From Globomyces pollinis-pini (taxonomy: Eukaryota; Chytridiomycota; Chytridiomycetes; Rhizophydiales; Globomycetaceae): a stretch of 59,767 nt of DNA. The stretch is from positions 15,550 to 75,316 of the forward strand of contig MU621152.1 in NCBI GenBank assembly GCA_025399215.1, read 5' to 3'. The notes under the pieces were generated by a model. It had not been told where the DNA came from. It saw only the letters and a program-made list of their open reading frames with translations, and did not search any database. Below are positions 1 through 14,949 of the stretch, piece by piece (position 1 is the stretch's first letter; each line of letters opens with the position of its first letter). Position numbers and translations under genes: made by a program.

Positions 1-243
1 ATGTAACATACACATTCTTTTTGTAGCCTTGATCTGCCATGTTTAATGTCAAGATTTTTTATCTAGACGCGTATTACTTGTTTTGGTTAGAAACAGCATA
101 ACAGATCGATATTGCGTTAGTTTTTCTGCGCTGCAGATCTACAGTCTTATAACTTATAAAGTATCTCAATTAAACATTCAGTTTGATCTGAGGTTTCGAT
201 AAGAGTTGCATATATTCAATTGTAAGAAACAACTACCTACATT

Positions 244-1119
<876 letters not shown>

Positions 1120-1297
1120 TGGAGGTTGAAATTAAACTGGTAAAAAATCAAAATTTGTATTAGTACTACAGTCGTTACACCAAATATTCGAGAAGAATAG
1201 ACCACTTCCCAATGGTTCATTCCAATCGTTCAACCAAAAGGTCAATAAATGACTTAAACGAATGGTGTTAATGACGATTAAATTATGCGTTTTATTG

Positions 1298-5062
<3,765 letters not shown>

Positions 5063-5133
5063 TTGTCCGAATATAATTGAAGAAACTCACTCAACTACCG
5101 TCTTGAATAAAAGACAACAAAATCTTTATTTTA

Positions 5134-5930
5134 CTACAGATGACTTTGAAACCATTGCACACTCTTTGATTTCATTAAATCACTGAGGACATGTCCTGCA
5201 TCATCATCTACAATTCGTTGAAATTTTTCATTTCCAGTCAAGGATTGAACTGTTGCAAGAAACACATCATTAGAACGACTATTGACCAACGTATCTTTTC
5301 CTCCATTCAAAAGTAGAATGTTCTTGTTTTTATACGTTTGGGGGATATTGATAGGATCCACTTTCAATAAAAGGTTTTGTAGTTCATCTGTTACAATGAC
5401 ATTCCTATCAGCCATCAAAGTCTTATAATCTCCGCATCCAACTACACTAACACCCACTTTTAAGCGATCATCCAATGTTAATGCAAGGAGAGTTGCATGT
5501 CCACCTAAACTGAATCCCCAAATTGCCCATTCATCGATTTTAACAAACAGAGGAATCGTGTCCATTAAATATTTGACATCATTTGCCGTTCCATATTGGA
5601 GAGAGTACATATCGATGCCATGATTGGGGTTTGTTTTAATCCCTTTATTGTGGATCTCATCAATCTGTCGATCACCATGATTTCGTTGGTCAAAGAGAAA
5701 CAAATGCAAGTTCACAGGTAATTGATTCAATAATGATTCAAAAAAATCTTCATACTTCTTGACGAATTCATCCTTTGAACCTATTGGAAGATAAATGTCT
5801 TTTTACTTTAACTACCTCCTCTTCCATGTAACATAAACAATCCAACATCTTTCCGAGATTCAATCGTATTTGATTCTGCTACCAATTCCAAAACTGGTAT
5901 TCCTCCTACAACAATCCGATTCGTTTTCAT
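5134..5930 (-). CDS. Alpha/beta hydrolase
   Basis: This is a serine hydrolase-fold protein. The start MKTNRIVVGGIPVLELV is at 5928-5930 and the stop TAG at 5134-5136. The first exon ends in an oxyanion-type MLHGRGG. A short intron near 5780-5820 joins it to the main exon. Visible catalytic elements are the nucleophile elbow GFSLGGH, a late Asp in NGGKDTLV and a His in DDAGHVLSDL, giving a complete Ser-Asp-His triad. The DQRNHG loop is typical of esterase/lipase or thioesterase-like members. There is no signal peptide, so it is probably cytosolic. The substrate cannot be deduced from sequence. It sits tail-to-head with the RecQ gene on the same strand, only about 70 bp downstream of the hydrolase stop. 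Confidence 0.85.
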
Positions 5931-6103
5931 TATTGTGAAAGAAAAACAACTTTGTCAAGGCTACAGATAGGAACAATATACTCAATCAATGAATAGTTCA
6001 AAAATTATCATGTTCTCAAAGAAGATGACGAATAATTCATTCACGACATTTCAACTATATTAAGATGAAGGACAATTAGAATTCATAGTCCATGGCTAAT
6101 ACA

Positions 6104-6469
6104 TCAGAGCAGAATGGCTTCACGCATTCTATTTTTAATGAAAGGAATTCCATTACCATTGACAAACTAAAGTTAAATGATTTAATTTACCTGAAGATGA
6201 GCAGGATGAGTTGAATAAGCTTGAAGTGCCTACCAAATCAGTATTAATCAAGTACATCTTTTGAAGGGACATCCATTGATAAACAGTGAGTGAATCCTTT
6301 TCCTCTTTCAGTGAATGTTTTACCAACACTCAAGTTTGATACATTTGGAAGGGTAGCCAGTTGACGAAATGCCTTTAAAATAACCTGCATTTGTTTATCA
6401 TCAGTTTGACCATAATTGAACAAGACTTTGGTTAGATAGCGATACTTTACCAATGTGTTTGATTGCCAT
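6104..6469 (-). CDS. Dabb (stress-responsive A/B-barrel) domain protein
   Basis: This is a small protein of about 95 residues with a single dimeric A/B-barrel domain. The true start is ATG at 6467-6469: MAIKHI, then a 25-nt intron, then VLFNYGQTDD, which restores the canonical Dabb opening (IKHIVLF). Further family features are VSNLSVGKTF, RGKGFTHCLSMDVPSKD, and AYSTHPAHLQFV, the conserved Y-hP-H segment. Two more introns are seen, one between SKD and ALQ and one of 24 nt at 6167-6190. The stop is TGA at 6104-6106. The family includes plant stress proteins and polyketide cyclases; no specific substrate can be inferred. It is a complete gene with no odd residues. Confidence 0.85.
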
Positions 6470-6603
6470 AATTTAGATGAAGATAATTTGATCAATTTTT
6501 GGACACTTTATACCCCTTAAACACTTTGATTTTCCATTAATATAAATACGATAGAGAGTATGTATGGATATAGTATATAGCTTAAAGTGATTTTTATTAA
6601 CCA

Positions 6604-6813
6604 TTAATTGGATACATTAATTCTTCTTAATTCAGCAAACATTTCTTTACAAACTTTACATTTACCACCGGATGCTTGCTTCATAGCACAAGATTTACAT
6701 AGAGTATTACATCCACAAGGTACACATGAATATTCCATTGGATTCTTTTTACAAACAAGACATACACCAACAACATTATCTACACTTTCATTCGTGTCTT
6801 GTTGACTTTCCAT
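6604..6813 (-). CDS. Small RING-HC zinc-finger protein
   Basis: This is a single-exon gene of 69 residues and almost entirely a RING-HC finger of the kind found at the C-terminus of IAP, MEX-3 or neuralized-type E3 ligases. Visible metal ligands are CLVCKKNP, SCVPCGCNTLCKSC, and KCKVC near the end. The pattern is compatible with C3HC4-like or C4C4 spacing, although the usual His position appears to be Cys (PCGCNTLC). The rest is a short acidic Gln/Asn-rich N-terminus (MESQQDTNESVDN). It may be a stand-alone ubiquitin-ligase module. It is divergent with the ArgRS-like gene; the two start codons are only 21 bp apart. Confidence 0.8.
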   Translation of the reverse strand: MESQQDTNESVDNVVGVCLVCKKNPMEYSCVPCGCNTLCKSCAMKQASGGKCKVCKEMFAELRRINVSN

Positions 6814-6834
6814 TAAAAAAATTAAAAAACTTCA

Positions 6835-8423
6835 ATGTCTCCATATTTCACTCAATTCATTCAATCAAAAGTATCAACTATAATCAAAAAAACTATAACA
6901 ATTAAAGAGGATTCTATCGCTTTAAAAATCATTGACCCTTATCATCAAGATATTATTAATCAAGTAACTATTTTAGACTCTAATTCAAGTTAAAAAATTA
7001 TGATATTGTAGCGGATATAAAGGTATCAGATAATATCATGAAATTCTTTCCAAATCAAATTAAACTATCTGAAATCATTTTATCTTCATATCACTCAAAA
7101 AAACCATTAAAATCTAATAATGTGGTTTTAATACAATTCGAAATGCCTTCACCTGGTTTACCTTTACAAGAAATTCATTTAAGATCCATATATAATGCTC
7201 AATATATCAAAAACATTAAATCTCAAACTTTTAAAGTGGAAACTTGTTGTTACTTTTGGATGTGGGGATCAGAAACAGGTGTTTTACTCTATGCATTAGA
7301 AAAAGAATTGGATCAAAATGAATTGAATCCAAATACATGTCTGACATATTTAGAACAATTGTACAAGAAATATTCTGTGGAAGAGGATATTGATGTCAAA
7401 GCAGTTGAAGTGTTATCTAGGTTACACGATGTAATAAACAGTAATACTAAATAAACTATAGAATGATGCCGGATTAATAGAGTTATGGAACTTGGTATGC
7501 CAAGCTTGGAAATTAAGCTATCAACAAATATTTGATCAAGAAAATATTCAACTTTGTCTGGACTTTCAAAACGACATCAACAATAAACACTTGTTTCCTA
7601 AATCTTTGATATCTAAATTGACCGTATCAAAACAATGCTTGTGGACAAAGGTTGGTTCATTGTACTTGAACTATTTGTCATTCCAAAAATATCATCACAT
7701 CATCAAGATTTTCAACCACAAAAATACTTTTCACCAAAAGGAAGCATTGAAACTTTTTGGAGATAGTTTCAAAGTTGATTTAATACCTCTCCATGATTGT
7801 ACTGGCCTTGGAGAAGGACCAATATCGAATTGGATTAAAAATGCGAAAATTTTGGTAGCAAAAGAATCAAACGTTGAACTTGATGGTATTAATGACCAAG
7901 TTACTTGTAAATTATCCATATCTTTCTTTATCACTCAATTACTTCAAATGAAAAAAACAAATGCATGTGTGTTTATCAATGGAAGATTAAAAAATCAAGA
8001 ATCATCGGTGGGAATGTATATCCAGTACGCTTATGCTCGCCTGTGTGGGTAACTGTAAACTCTTAACAATTTAGTATAAAACGTTACATTCAATCAGAAA
8101 CGAATATCAAATTTGAGGACTGCTTAAACTCCTTAAACTCGGACTTTTTGCAACCTTTCATGTCTACACCAAAGATATTTCAACTGATTCACATGATTGA
8201 ACAATATCCTACAGTAATCACCAAAGCAGAGTATGAGCCAAGTGTTTTGATCGCTTTCTTATTAAAGTTTTCAACCTGTATATCAAGTCTATATTATCAT
8301 TTAAGAATTAAAGGAGAAGACTTGGCCGTACAAAAAGCGAGGTGGTTGGTATTAGCAACCAGTTTGGATCTACTGGAGAATGGGATTTTAACGTTAGGAT
8401 TTGATCCAATTGATGAAATATAA
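6835..8423 (+). CDS. Arginyl-tRNA-synthetase-like protein with eroded catalytic motifs (DALRD3-like)
   Basis: Four exons join in frame: 6835-6988, then a 23-nt intron (6989-7011), an exon ending LSRLHD, a 31-nt intron, an exon ending YARLCG, a 26-nt intron and the final exon. The order of recognisable blocks follows class I ArgRS. MPSPGLPLQEIHLRS lies where ArgRS has the HIGH motif with HLRS; the HIGH histidine-glycine pair is gone. WMWGSETGVL lies where GDWGTQFG is expected. SVGMYIQYAYARL and EPSVLIAFLLKFSTCISSLYY lead into a DALR anticodon-binding domain ending LTLGFDPIDEI. No KMSK-like loop is visible. It therefore looks like a non-catalytic ArgRS paralog such as DALRD3, which assists tRNA-Arg modification in animals. 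A very divergent active enzyme is less likely. Confidence 0.72.
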
Positions 8424-8478
8424 AATTACTAAAATAATAGTTTATTAGTTCCTTAAGGGCAAAATATAATCCATTAAC

Positions 8479-10074
8479 TTATTGTTCTTCAGTATCACTA
8501 GAGATGGTTCTTCCATCTTCTTCATCATTTAAAATCTGATAACCTCCAACTCTCTTTGCGGCTACTTCGGCTTGATAATCCCAGTCCATTCTAAATAGAA
8601 TAATTACTTGAGCGGTAGACACAAAAAGCAATCCGAGTGTTAGTCCAAGCCATAAACCAAATAATCCCATTCCATTATAAAACGTTAAAAACAAACCAAC
8701 AGGTAATCCAATAATATAGTAACCCGTCAAGTTAATTATAGCACCATATTTTTGAAGTCCGCAACCTCTCATTGCTGCACCTCCAATAGCACCAGTGTTA
8801 TCACTCAATTGATAAAGTGCTGCCAGTGGGAAAACATCAGATACTAACTGCACCACTTGCGGATCACTAGTAAACAGATATCCCCAATATTCACGAACAA
8901 TCATAAAAAAGGAAGCGTTAAATGCTGCTAAACCCAAAGAGAACAAAAGAGCAGTCATTGCAACACCACGCGATGTGTTTGGTAGCTTGGCACCTAAACA
9001 ATTCCTATATGTTAGTTTAGATAGGACATACCCAATACGAGTGGTCGTCGCCACGGATAGACCCAATGGAAGCATGTACATCAAACTGCAAGTATTTAAA
9101 ACAATCGTTTGTGCAGCAAGGATATGATTACCCAAAATACCAGCAGCTAACGCTACAGCCTCAAACGCTAACCATTCAGATGCAATCTAGGAACATAAAC
9201 AACAGAGACTCTTACCATAGCCACTCCAGGCAGACCGAGCTTAAATATCTCCACCAATTGGTGGTAATCAAAGATTTCATTCATATCAAATCCTCCCCAA
9301 CGTTCCGCACCTTCAAAGTAACGAATATAAATAACTGTAACAGATGGAACAAAGATGTTGACGATACTGGTGGCTATTGGGGCACCCATTGGTCCCACAT
9401 TGATTGATGACCAAACCAATAACCATTGTAAAAACATTGACAAAACAGCGGCAAAGCCAGTGATATACATACTCGGTTTCATGATACCTTGACATTGCAA
9501 GTAACGTCTTAAACATTCATTAATAAATACGGGATATAGTCCAGGAATCATCCATCTAGTGAAATCTCCTGCTAACGCAGATATTTGAGGATCCTGTCCA
9601 AGTAATAATAACACCACTTCTGCATTATACCACAATACTGCTATTGGAATACACAACAGTAGACAAACAAAGAGTCCACGTTGCAAGTGTTTGCCCAATG
9701 AGTGTTTGTCATTTGAACCAGTAAATGACTGTGAACATAATGTATCCAATGCAGATGCCATTCCTTGAGCAACACAATTTCCAGTCACATTACATAACAT
9801 GATAGCTAACGCCGAAGCAGCCAAATAATCGGTTCCAACATGACCAAGAGAAAAAACACTAAAATAAGCAACACTTTTAAATTACGAAGCACTAGTGATA
9901 GTGAATTGCAATAAGTTAGCAATTGAAACAGGCCAAGCTAATGATCCTAACCATTAAAATTCCATATGAGATACCCAAAGTTTTAGCTTCCTTCCAAGCC
10001 GTTTTTGAATCAAAATGAATGACATCTTCTTCCTGTGAATCAACAGCCAACAACAATGATGATTCTGTAGTCAT
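8479..10074 (-). CDS. MATE-family multidrug/toxin extrusion transporter (copy 1)
   Basis: This is a polytopic cation/H+ or Na+ antiporter of the MATE (MatE) superfamily, expected in the plasma or vacuolar membrane. The start MTTESSLLLAVDSQEED is at 10072-10074 and the stop TAA at 8479-8481. MATE signatures are CNVTGNCVAQGMASALDT and CSQSFTG in the first half. RWMIPGLYPVFINECLRRYL and LQCQGIMKPS follow, and a second-half repeat contains AAQTIVLNTCSL and FPLAALYQLSDNTGAIGGAA. The protein is about 500 residues with around 12 hydrophobic segments. It is closely similar to the second copy at 11822-13530 and has the same exon plan. The short acidic C-terminus ends SSDTEEQ. Confidence 0.9.
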
Positions 10075-10219
10075 TTTCTATTTTTTGAAAAGGAATTTGG
10101 TTGCTGTTGTTTTATACTATTTCGGGAATATTTTTATAGCAGTTCAAGGGTGAAACGGTAGGGGGTGAAACTACTTGTCAAATCAATCAACCTGAAGGGA
10201 AAAAAATTGATACTTGGAT

Positions 10220-11530
10220 ATGTATTTATATGAAATGGTAGCGTATCAAGATTGGATCTATTACAAGCATTGGGGGCATACGTTGGATCTAGCCAGTCGT
10301 AAACATCCATCTTTGGTTAGTAGGGTCTCGATCATATTGAAACAATGGTATATCCAATTGAAACTACGGTCAGTTACTTCTAGATTAGTAAAAACCCTAC
10401 CTTTGTGTAAAAGAATTCATTTCTATTTCATCGATTACTCAATATTCAAAGGAAACTCGGGATTAAATGTTGATTTATTATCAGAAGATTACTTTACTGA
10501 TCAGGATCGATCAATGATCATTCAAGGTTTAAAAAACAGTACTTGTCTGGAATCCATTCTATTGGATGTCAATTTATCGGATTCAAACTCAAAATTGCTA
10601 TTAAATACTTTAGATACAACTGTCAATTTGAAATCTTTAAAAATCATTCAAAATGAAATCTTTTTGGATCGTTTCCCCTCAAATTTATCGAGGTTGGAAA
10701 TTGCAGATTGTGTTGTCACTGCCGATTTATTGGAGAAATCAATTGTATACATCAATAATTTCCCAATGACACATGTATCATTAAATTCTGTTACTTTAAA
10801 GCAAGAAGATGCATTATCATGCTTTCTTCATCTACATAACCGTATCAAAGTATTAGATCTGTCTCACAGAAACGATCGTGACATGTTTTCGCTTAGGTTT
10901 GATAACCGGAAAGGAAACTTGATAATGAACCATCTTACAAGACTGTCTGTGGAACAAATTTTGCTTCATCTTGATAAGTCAATTAGTATCGAATCGCTCA
11001 TATTAGCTCATCACACTCCACTTGATTGCGTTGATTATGCGCTTAAACCACATTGCTCTTTAAAAAGTATATATTTGACAAGTTTAAATGACACACAATG
11101 GGCTATGCTACAAGACAATAGAACTATCGATTCACTGAATTCATCAAGAAGTTGCAATGTGTTGTATCATGATCAGCTTCGCACACTGTCACTTACCAAT
11201 CCTAGCTTAATTGTTGAACACCCCAATTTCAAATCACACAAGTTTCCAGAAAGAATCAAACATTTCAACAATCTGTGTCTGCAGCTCTTTAAACTTCGGT
11301 CATTGCAATTTTTCAAGGAAGTTCTAGGCTTTGATTTGGCAGAGTATATCTTGGAATCAGTTGTTTTAAAAGACTATTGTAGTAAATTTACACGATTATT
11401 GGCCGAGTTTGTACTTTCCAGAGATTCTATTATAACGCCGATTCCTGATTCTGCGTTTAATGATCATCAAATGGTTCGAAGATGTCTTTTGTGGCAACAG
11501 TTGAGTATTCAACGTGAAGTTTCTATTTGA
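10220..11530 (+). CDS. Leucine-rich protein of unknown function
   Basis: This is a single open exon of about 436 residues. I do not recognise the family. The middle has irregular leucine-rich segments such as NLKSLKIIQNEIFL, NLSRLEIADCVVT and RIKVLDLSHRNDRD, suggesting a degenerate LRR solenoid like that in F-box/LRR proteins. No clear F-box is visible in the N-terminus (YQDWIYYKHWGHTLDLAS), although its WIYYKHWG stretch could be a diverged one. There is no signal peptide or membrane segment. The first ATG is at 10220. It lies between the two MATE genes, with about 145 bp to the divergent MATE copy 1 start. A short upstream exon cannot be excluded. Confidence 0.6.
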   Translation: MYLYEMVAYQDWIYYKHWGHTLDLASRKHPSLVSRVSIILKQWYIQLKLRSVTSRLVKTLPLCKRIHFYFIDYSIFKGNSGLNVDLLSEDYFTDQDRSMIIQGLKNSTCLESILLDVNLSDSNSKLLLNTLDTTVNLKSLKIIQNEIFLDRFPSNLSRLEIADCVVTADLLEKSIVYINNFPMTHVSLNSVTLKQEDALSCFLHLHNRIKVLDLSHRNDRDMFSLRFDNRKGNLIMNHLTRLSVEQILLHLDKSISIESLILAHHTPLDCVDYALKPHCSLKSIYLTSLNDTQWAMLQDNRTIDSLNSSRSCNVLYHDQLRTLSLTNPSLIVEHPNFKSHKFPERIKHFNNLCLQLFKLRSLQFFKEVLGFDLAEYILESVVLKDYCSKFTRLLAEFVLSRDSIITPIPDSAFNDHQMVRRCLLWQQLSIQREVSI

Positions 11531-11821
11531 CCTTCAATATATTTTTTAATAATTACTGGCGAACTATTAATGGGATGACCATATTATACATTTAAATGAT
11601 AAGAACAATGTGAAGTATACTTGGCAATTTCAGTTATTTGATATGTGCAATTTCATACGTGCATTTGTTATTTTAAAATTGGATATAAATTTCTCAAGTT
11701 TCGTATGCGAAAGGTAGTGAAATATTGAAAGAATTCTACAATGTTCTATTGTGTAAAAGTTGGGGGTGGTCAGAATAAATCGATATCTTTAGAACAATTA
11801 CCATGTTTATAATCTTTTAGA

Positions 11822-13530
11822 ATGATCATTGAAGAAACTGTACCATTACTAGATGGAGATATTGAAAACAGTAATGAATTGATAATTGAAAATGCTGATG
11901 ATCGACCGGATTATTCATATACTGCAATCTCATATGAAGCGCGAGTTCTTGGTAATCGAATATCATAAATTTGATTTCAATTAGGAACAATGGCATGGCC
12001 AGTTTCTGTAGCAAATCTATTACAATTCACAATCACCAGTGCATCGTATATAATTTTAATCTCAATTTAGAGTTTTTTCATTAGGACATATTGGTACCAA
12101 ATATTTAGCAGCTTCAGCTTTAGCCATCATGTTGTGTAACGTGACTGGAAACTGTGTTGCTCAAGGAATAGCAACAGCTTTGGATACACTTTGTTCTCAA
12201 TCATATACTGGATCAAATGATCCATTCGCTTTAGGAAAACATCTTCAACGAGGATTATTTGTTTGTCTACTTTTTTGCATACCCATTTCAATACTTTGGT
12301 ATAATGCGGAAGATGTATTGATCTTACTCGGTCAAGGTATTGAAGATTGATGTTTTACCTTTTAGAACCCGAAATATCCAAATTGGCTGGAACATTTACC
12401 CGTTGGATGATACCTGGACTTTTTGCAATCTTTACGAATGAATGTCTACGTCGTTACTTGCAATGCCAAGGTATTATGAAACCCAGTATGTATATCACTG
12501 GATTCGCATCTATATTATCCATCTTTTTACAATGGTTGTTGGTTTGGTCATCAATCAATATTGGCTATATTGGTGCCCCAATTGCAACTAGCATTGTCAA
12601 TGTTTTTATGCCTTTCGTAACTGTACTTTACATTTGTTTTGTTAATGGAGGTGATTGTTGGGGTGGAATTGAGCGTAAAGAAATCATGAACGTTACAAAA
12701 TTATGGGAGATCATCATCTTAGGTGTACCAGGTGTTATTATGGTAAATGAATGTTTTTTTAATGGCAGATTGCTTCTGAATGGTTAGCATACGAAGCTGT
12801 TGCTTTAGCTGCTGGGATATTAGGTGATAAAGTACTTGCAGCACAAACCGTTGTATTAAACACATGCACTTTGTCATTCATGATTCCATTGGGTCTTTCT
12901 GTTGCTACAACAACAAGAATTGGGTAAATATAATTATACATATTCATGATAGAAACTGTCTTGGCTCAGGATTACCAAACACAACCAGAAGGGTCACCAT
13001 TGTAGCCCTTTGTTTTTCTTTGGTTATAGCATTTATGAATGCAACCTTTTATATGACATCACGATATCGATGGGGTTATCTGTTCACTTCAGATCCAGAA
13101 GTTGTACAATTGGTTTCGGAAATTTTCCCATTGGCAGCATTATACCAGCTTTATGATAATACTGGTGCTATTGGGGGAGCTGCTATAAGAGGTTGATTCT
13201 CTAGTACTAAATTATAGGTTGTGGATTACAAAAAATTGGTGCTTTGATCAATATCGTCGCGTATTCAAATTATAAATTTAATTTACTAGGTACTACATCT
13301 TGGGGGTTCCTATTGGAGTTTATTTGGCGTTTTATCAAAATATGGGATTACTGGGGTTATGGATCGGATTATCACTGGGGTTGTTTTTTGTCTCAACTAC
13401 TCAAGTAATTATGTTATTTAGAATGAATTGGGAAGCACAAACTGTTGCTGCTGCATCACGAATTAGGAAATATCAATCGATACCACATGAAGAAGATTGT
13501 GAGCATTCAAATAACGATACAGAAGTATAA
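11822..13530 (+). CDS. MATE-family multidrug/toxin extrusion transporter (copy 2)
   Basis: This is a second MatE transporter, paralogous to the one at 8479-10074. The start is ATG at 11822 (MIIEETVPLLDGDIENSNE). A short intron after ISYEARVLG leads to TMAWPVSVANLLQFTITSAS. Family blocks match copy 1 almost word for word: CNVTGNCVAQGIATALDT, CSQSYTGSND, RWMIPGLFAIFTNECLRRYL and DNTGAIGGAA. Introns of about 29-35 nt interrupt each hydrophobic block, for example between LLGQ and PEISKLAG near 12335-12365. The C-terminus is acidic and short, ending SNNDTEV. It is complete, about 480 residues, and probably a tandem-duplication product later separated by the leucine-rich gene. Confidence 0.9.
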
Positions 13531-13565
13531 TGTAAATGATAGTTTATTGTTTTAATAAAACGGAG

Positions 13566-14648
13566 TTAATGTGGTAAGAATGCTTCCGTTACTTGAGCTT
13601 CAATCTCAGATGGTTTTTCTTGAGGCTTTGACTCAACTGGTTGTAATATAACACCAACAGAGTGCTTAGTTATGTAATTCCACATAAGTATCACCACTGT
13701 CAATCAGAATAAATATTTATGTTACTTGATATGGCAATTAAAAGTTCATTGAAGAAAAAGCCGGCAATATCAAAAGTAATTCCCTAGGAATTGTTAATAG
13801 CGAAAATCTTACAATACTAGGAACACTTGGTTGAGAGTTTCTGATTGCTGGTAATGCAAACAAAAGGGCACCTTGAATACCAATAGTTGGAGGTTCCACG
13901 GTTCTACCAGATAACCAAATTGAAATAGCCATTGCAATTGAACTTAAAGATAGAAACCACATAATCAGAAAGATGAACATGGCAAAAAGCTTGTAAACAA
14001 TACTTCTAGAGACTTCAACAGGGACAGTTACGGTAACTTTCCCTGAACTACTACTAATTATTGGACCTTCAATTTCGAATGTACTAATCTGCCAACCTAA
14101 GATTATGAATACGTCAAGACTAAACCATCAATATCTGAGATTATCTCAATATGAATGTTGTCCTTGGTGAGACTTTACAATAGTTAATATGAACAGTTCA
14201 TTACCCAGTTCCCATGACATCGAATGTGACAGCGAAAAAACTGTAATGGTTAATCTAAGTGTCATTACTATGTATCCCAAGGATAAGCAATCGGAGTCCC
14301 TTGGAATACAGTGTAGGTTTGATCAACAAAGGTTTTCGCATTTGTAATGTTATAATTTTTCGTAATTGTGTTGAATGAAAAATTCGGGATGGATTCATCC
14401 TTCGTAATCTGGAATCGTGCGGTACTTGATAAAGTTGGATAAGAAAAGAAGTTCATTGAGATTAGCAAGGAAGCTAGACTCTTGGAAACAACTTCTCCAA
14501 CTATAATTGTTTCTTCGTTCTTTCTCAAACTGGATGAGTAGTTTAGCCAGCATGAGAATGGGATCACAAATAGAAAGAATGCGATAGCTGCTAGAAGGAA
14601 CGCTTTACGTCTAACGGTAATGATATTAGGATTCAAAAGAAATGCCAT
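13566..14648 (-). CDS. DUF4436-family membrane protein
   Basis: This is a fungal membrane protein with an N-terminal transmembrane anchor (FLLAAIAFFLFVIPFSCWL) and an external beta-rich region. Further membrane segments near the C-terminus include FIFLIMWFLSLSSIAMAISI, and then the family signature GALLFALPAIRNSQPSVPSI. The C-terminal tail after the last short introns ends AQVTEAFLPH, with stop TAA at 13566-13568. I place the start at 14646-14648 (MAFLLNPNIIT), just ahead of the first membrane segment. An in-frame upstream Met at 14748-14750 would add 34 residues. Function is unknown for the family. A 38-bp tandem repeat lies upstream at 14788-14863. Confidence 0.7.
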
Positions 14649-14787
14649 TGACCTACTTTTGGAAAAAAAAGTTACCGATAAAAGTTTTTTCGTTGGGTCC
14701 TTATTTTCGTGGATATTCGCCCAGATTCGCACTGATTCATAAGATATCACTAAATCAATAATTGGTTGAACATTCTCACTTTATACT

Positions 14788-14863
14788 ATGAACGTAGGTT
14801 CATATTCGATGAAGTAGGTAGTTCAATGAACGTAGGTTCATATTCGATGAAGTAGGTAGTTCA
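14788..14863. repeat. Perfect 38-bp tandem duplication
   Basis: Two identical 38-bp units abut at 14788-14825 and 14826-14863. Each unit begins with a dyad ATGAAC-gtag-GTTCAT. The unit length is not a multiple of three. It lies between the end of the PP1-like gene (14950) and the start of the DUF4436 gene, so it may sit in the latter's promoter or 5' leader. Confidence 0.95.
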
Positions 14864-14949
14864 ACTGAAGATCCGTTATGTTTTAACCAAGATCACGTTG
14901 TCGTACCACCTCAATCTGGTACTCAAGATGGATATAAAACGATTTTAAA

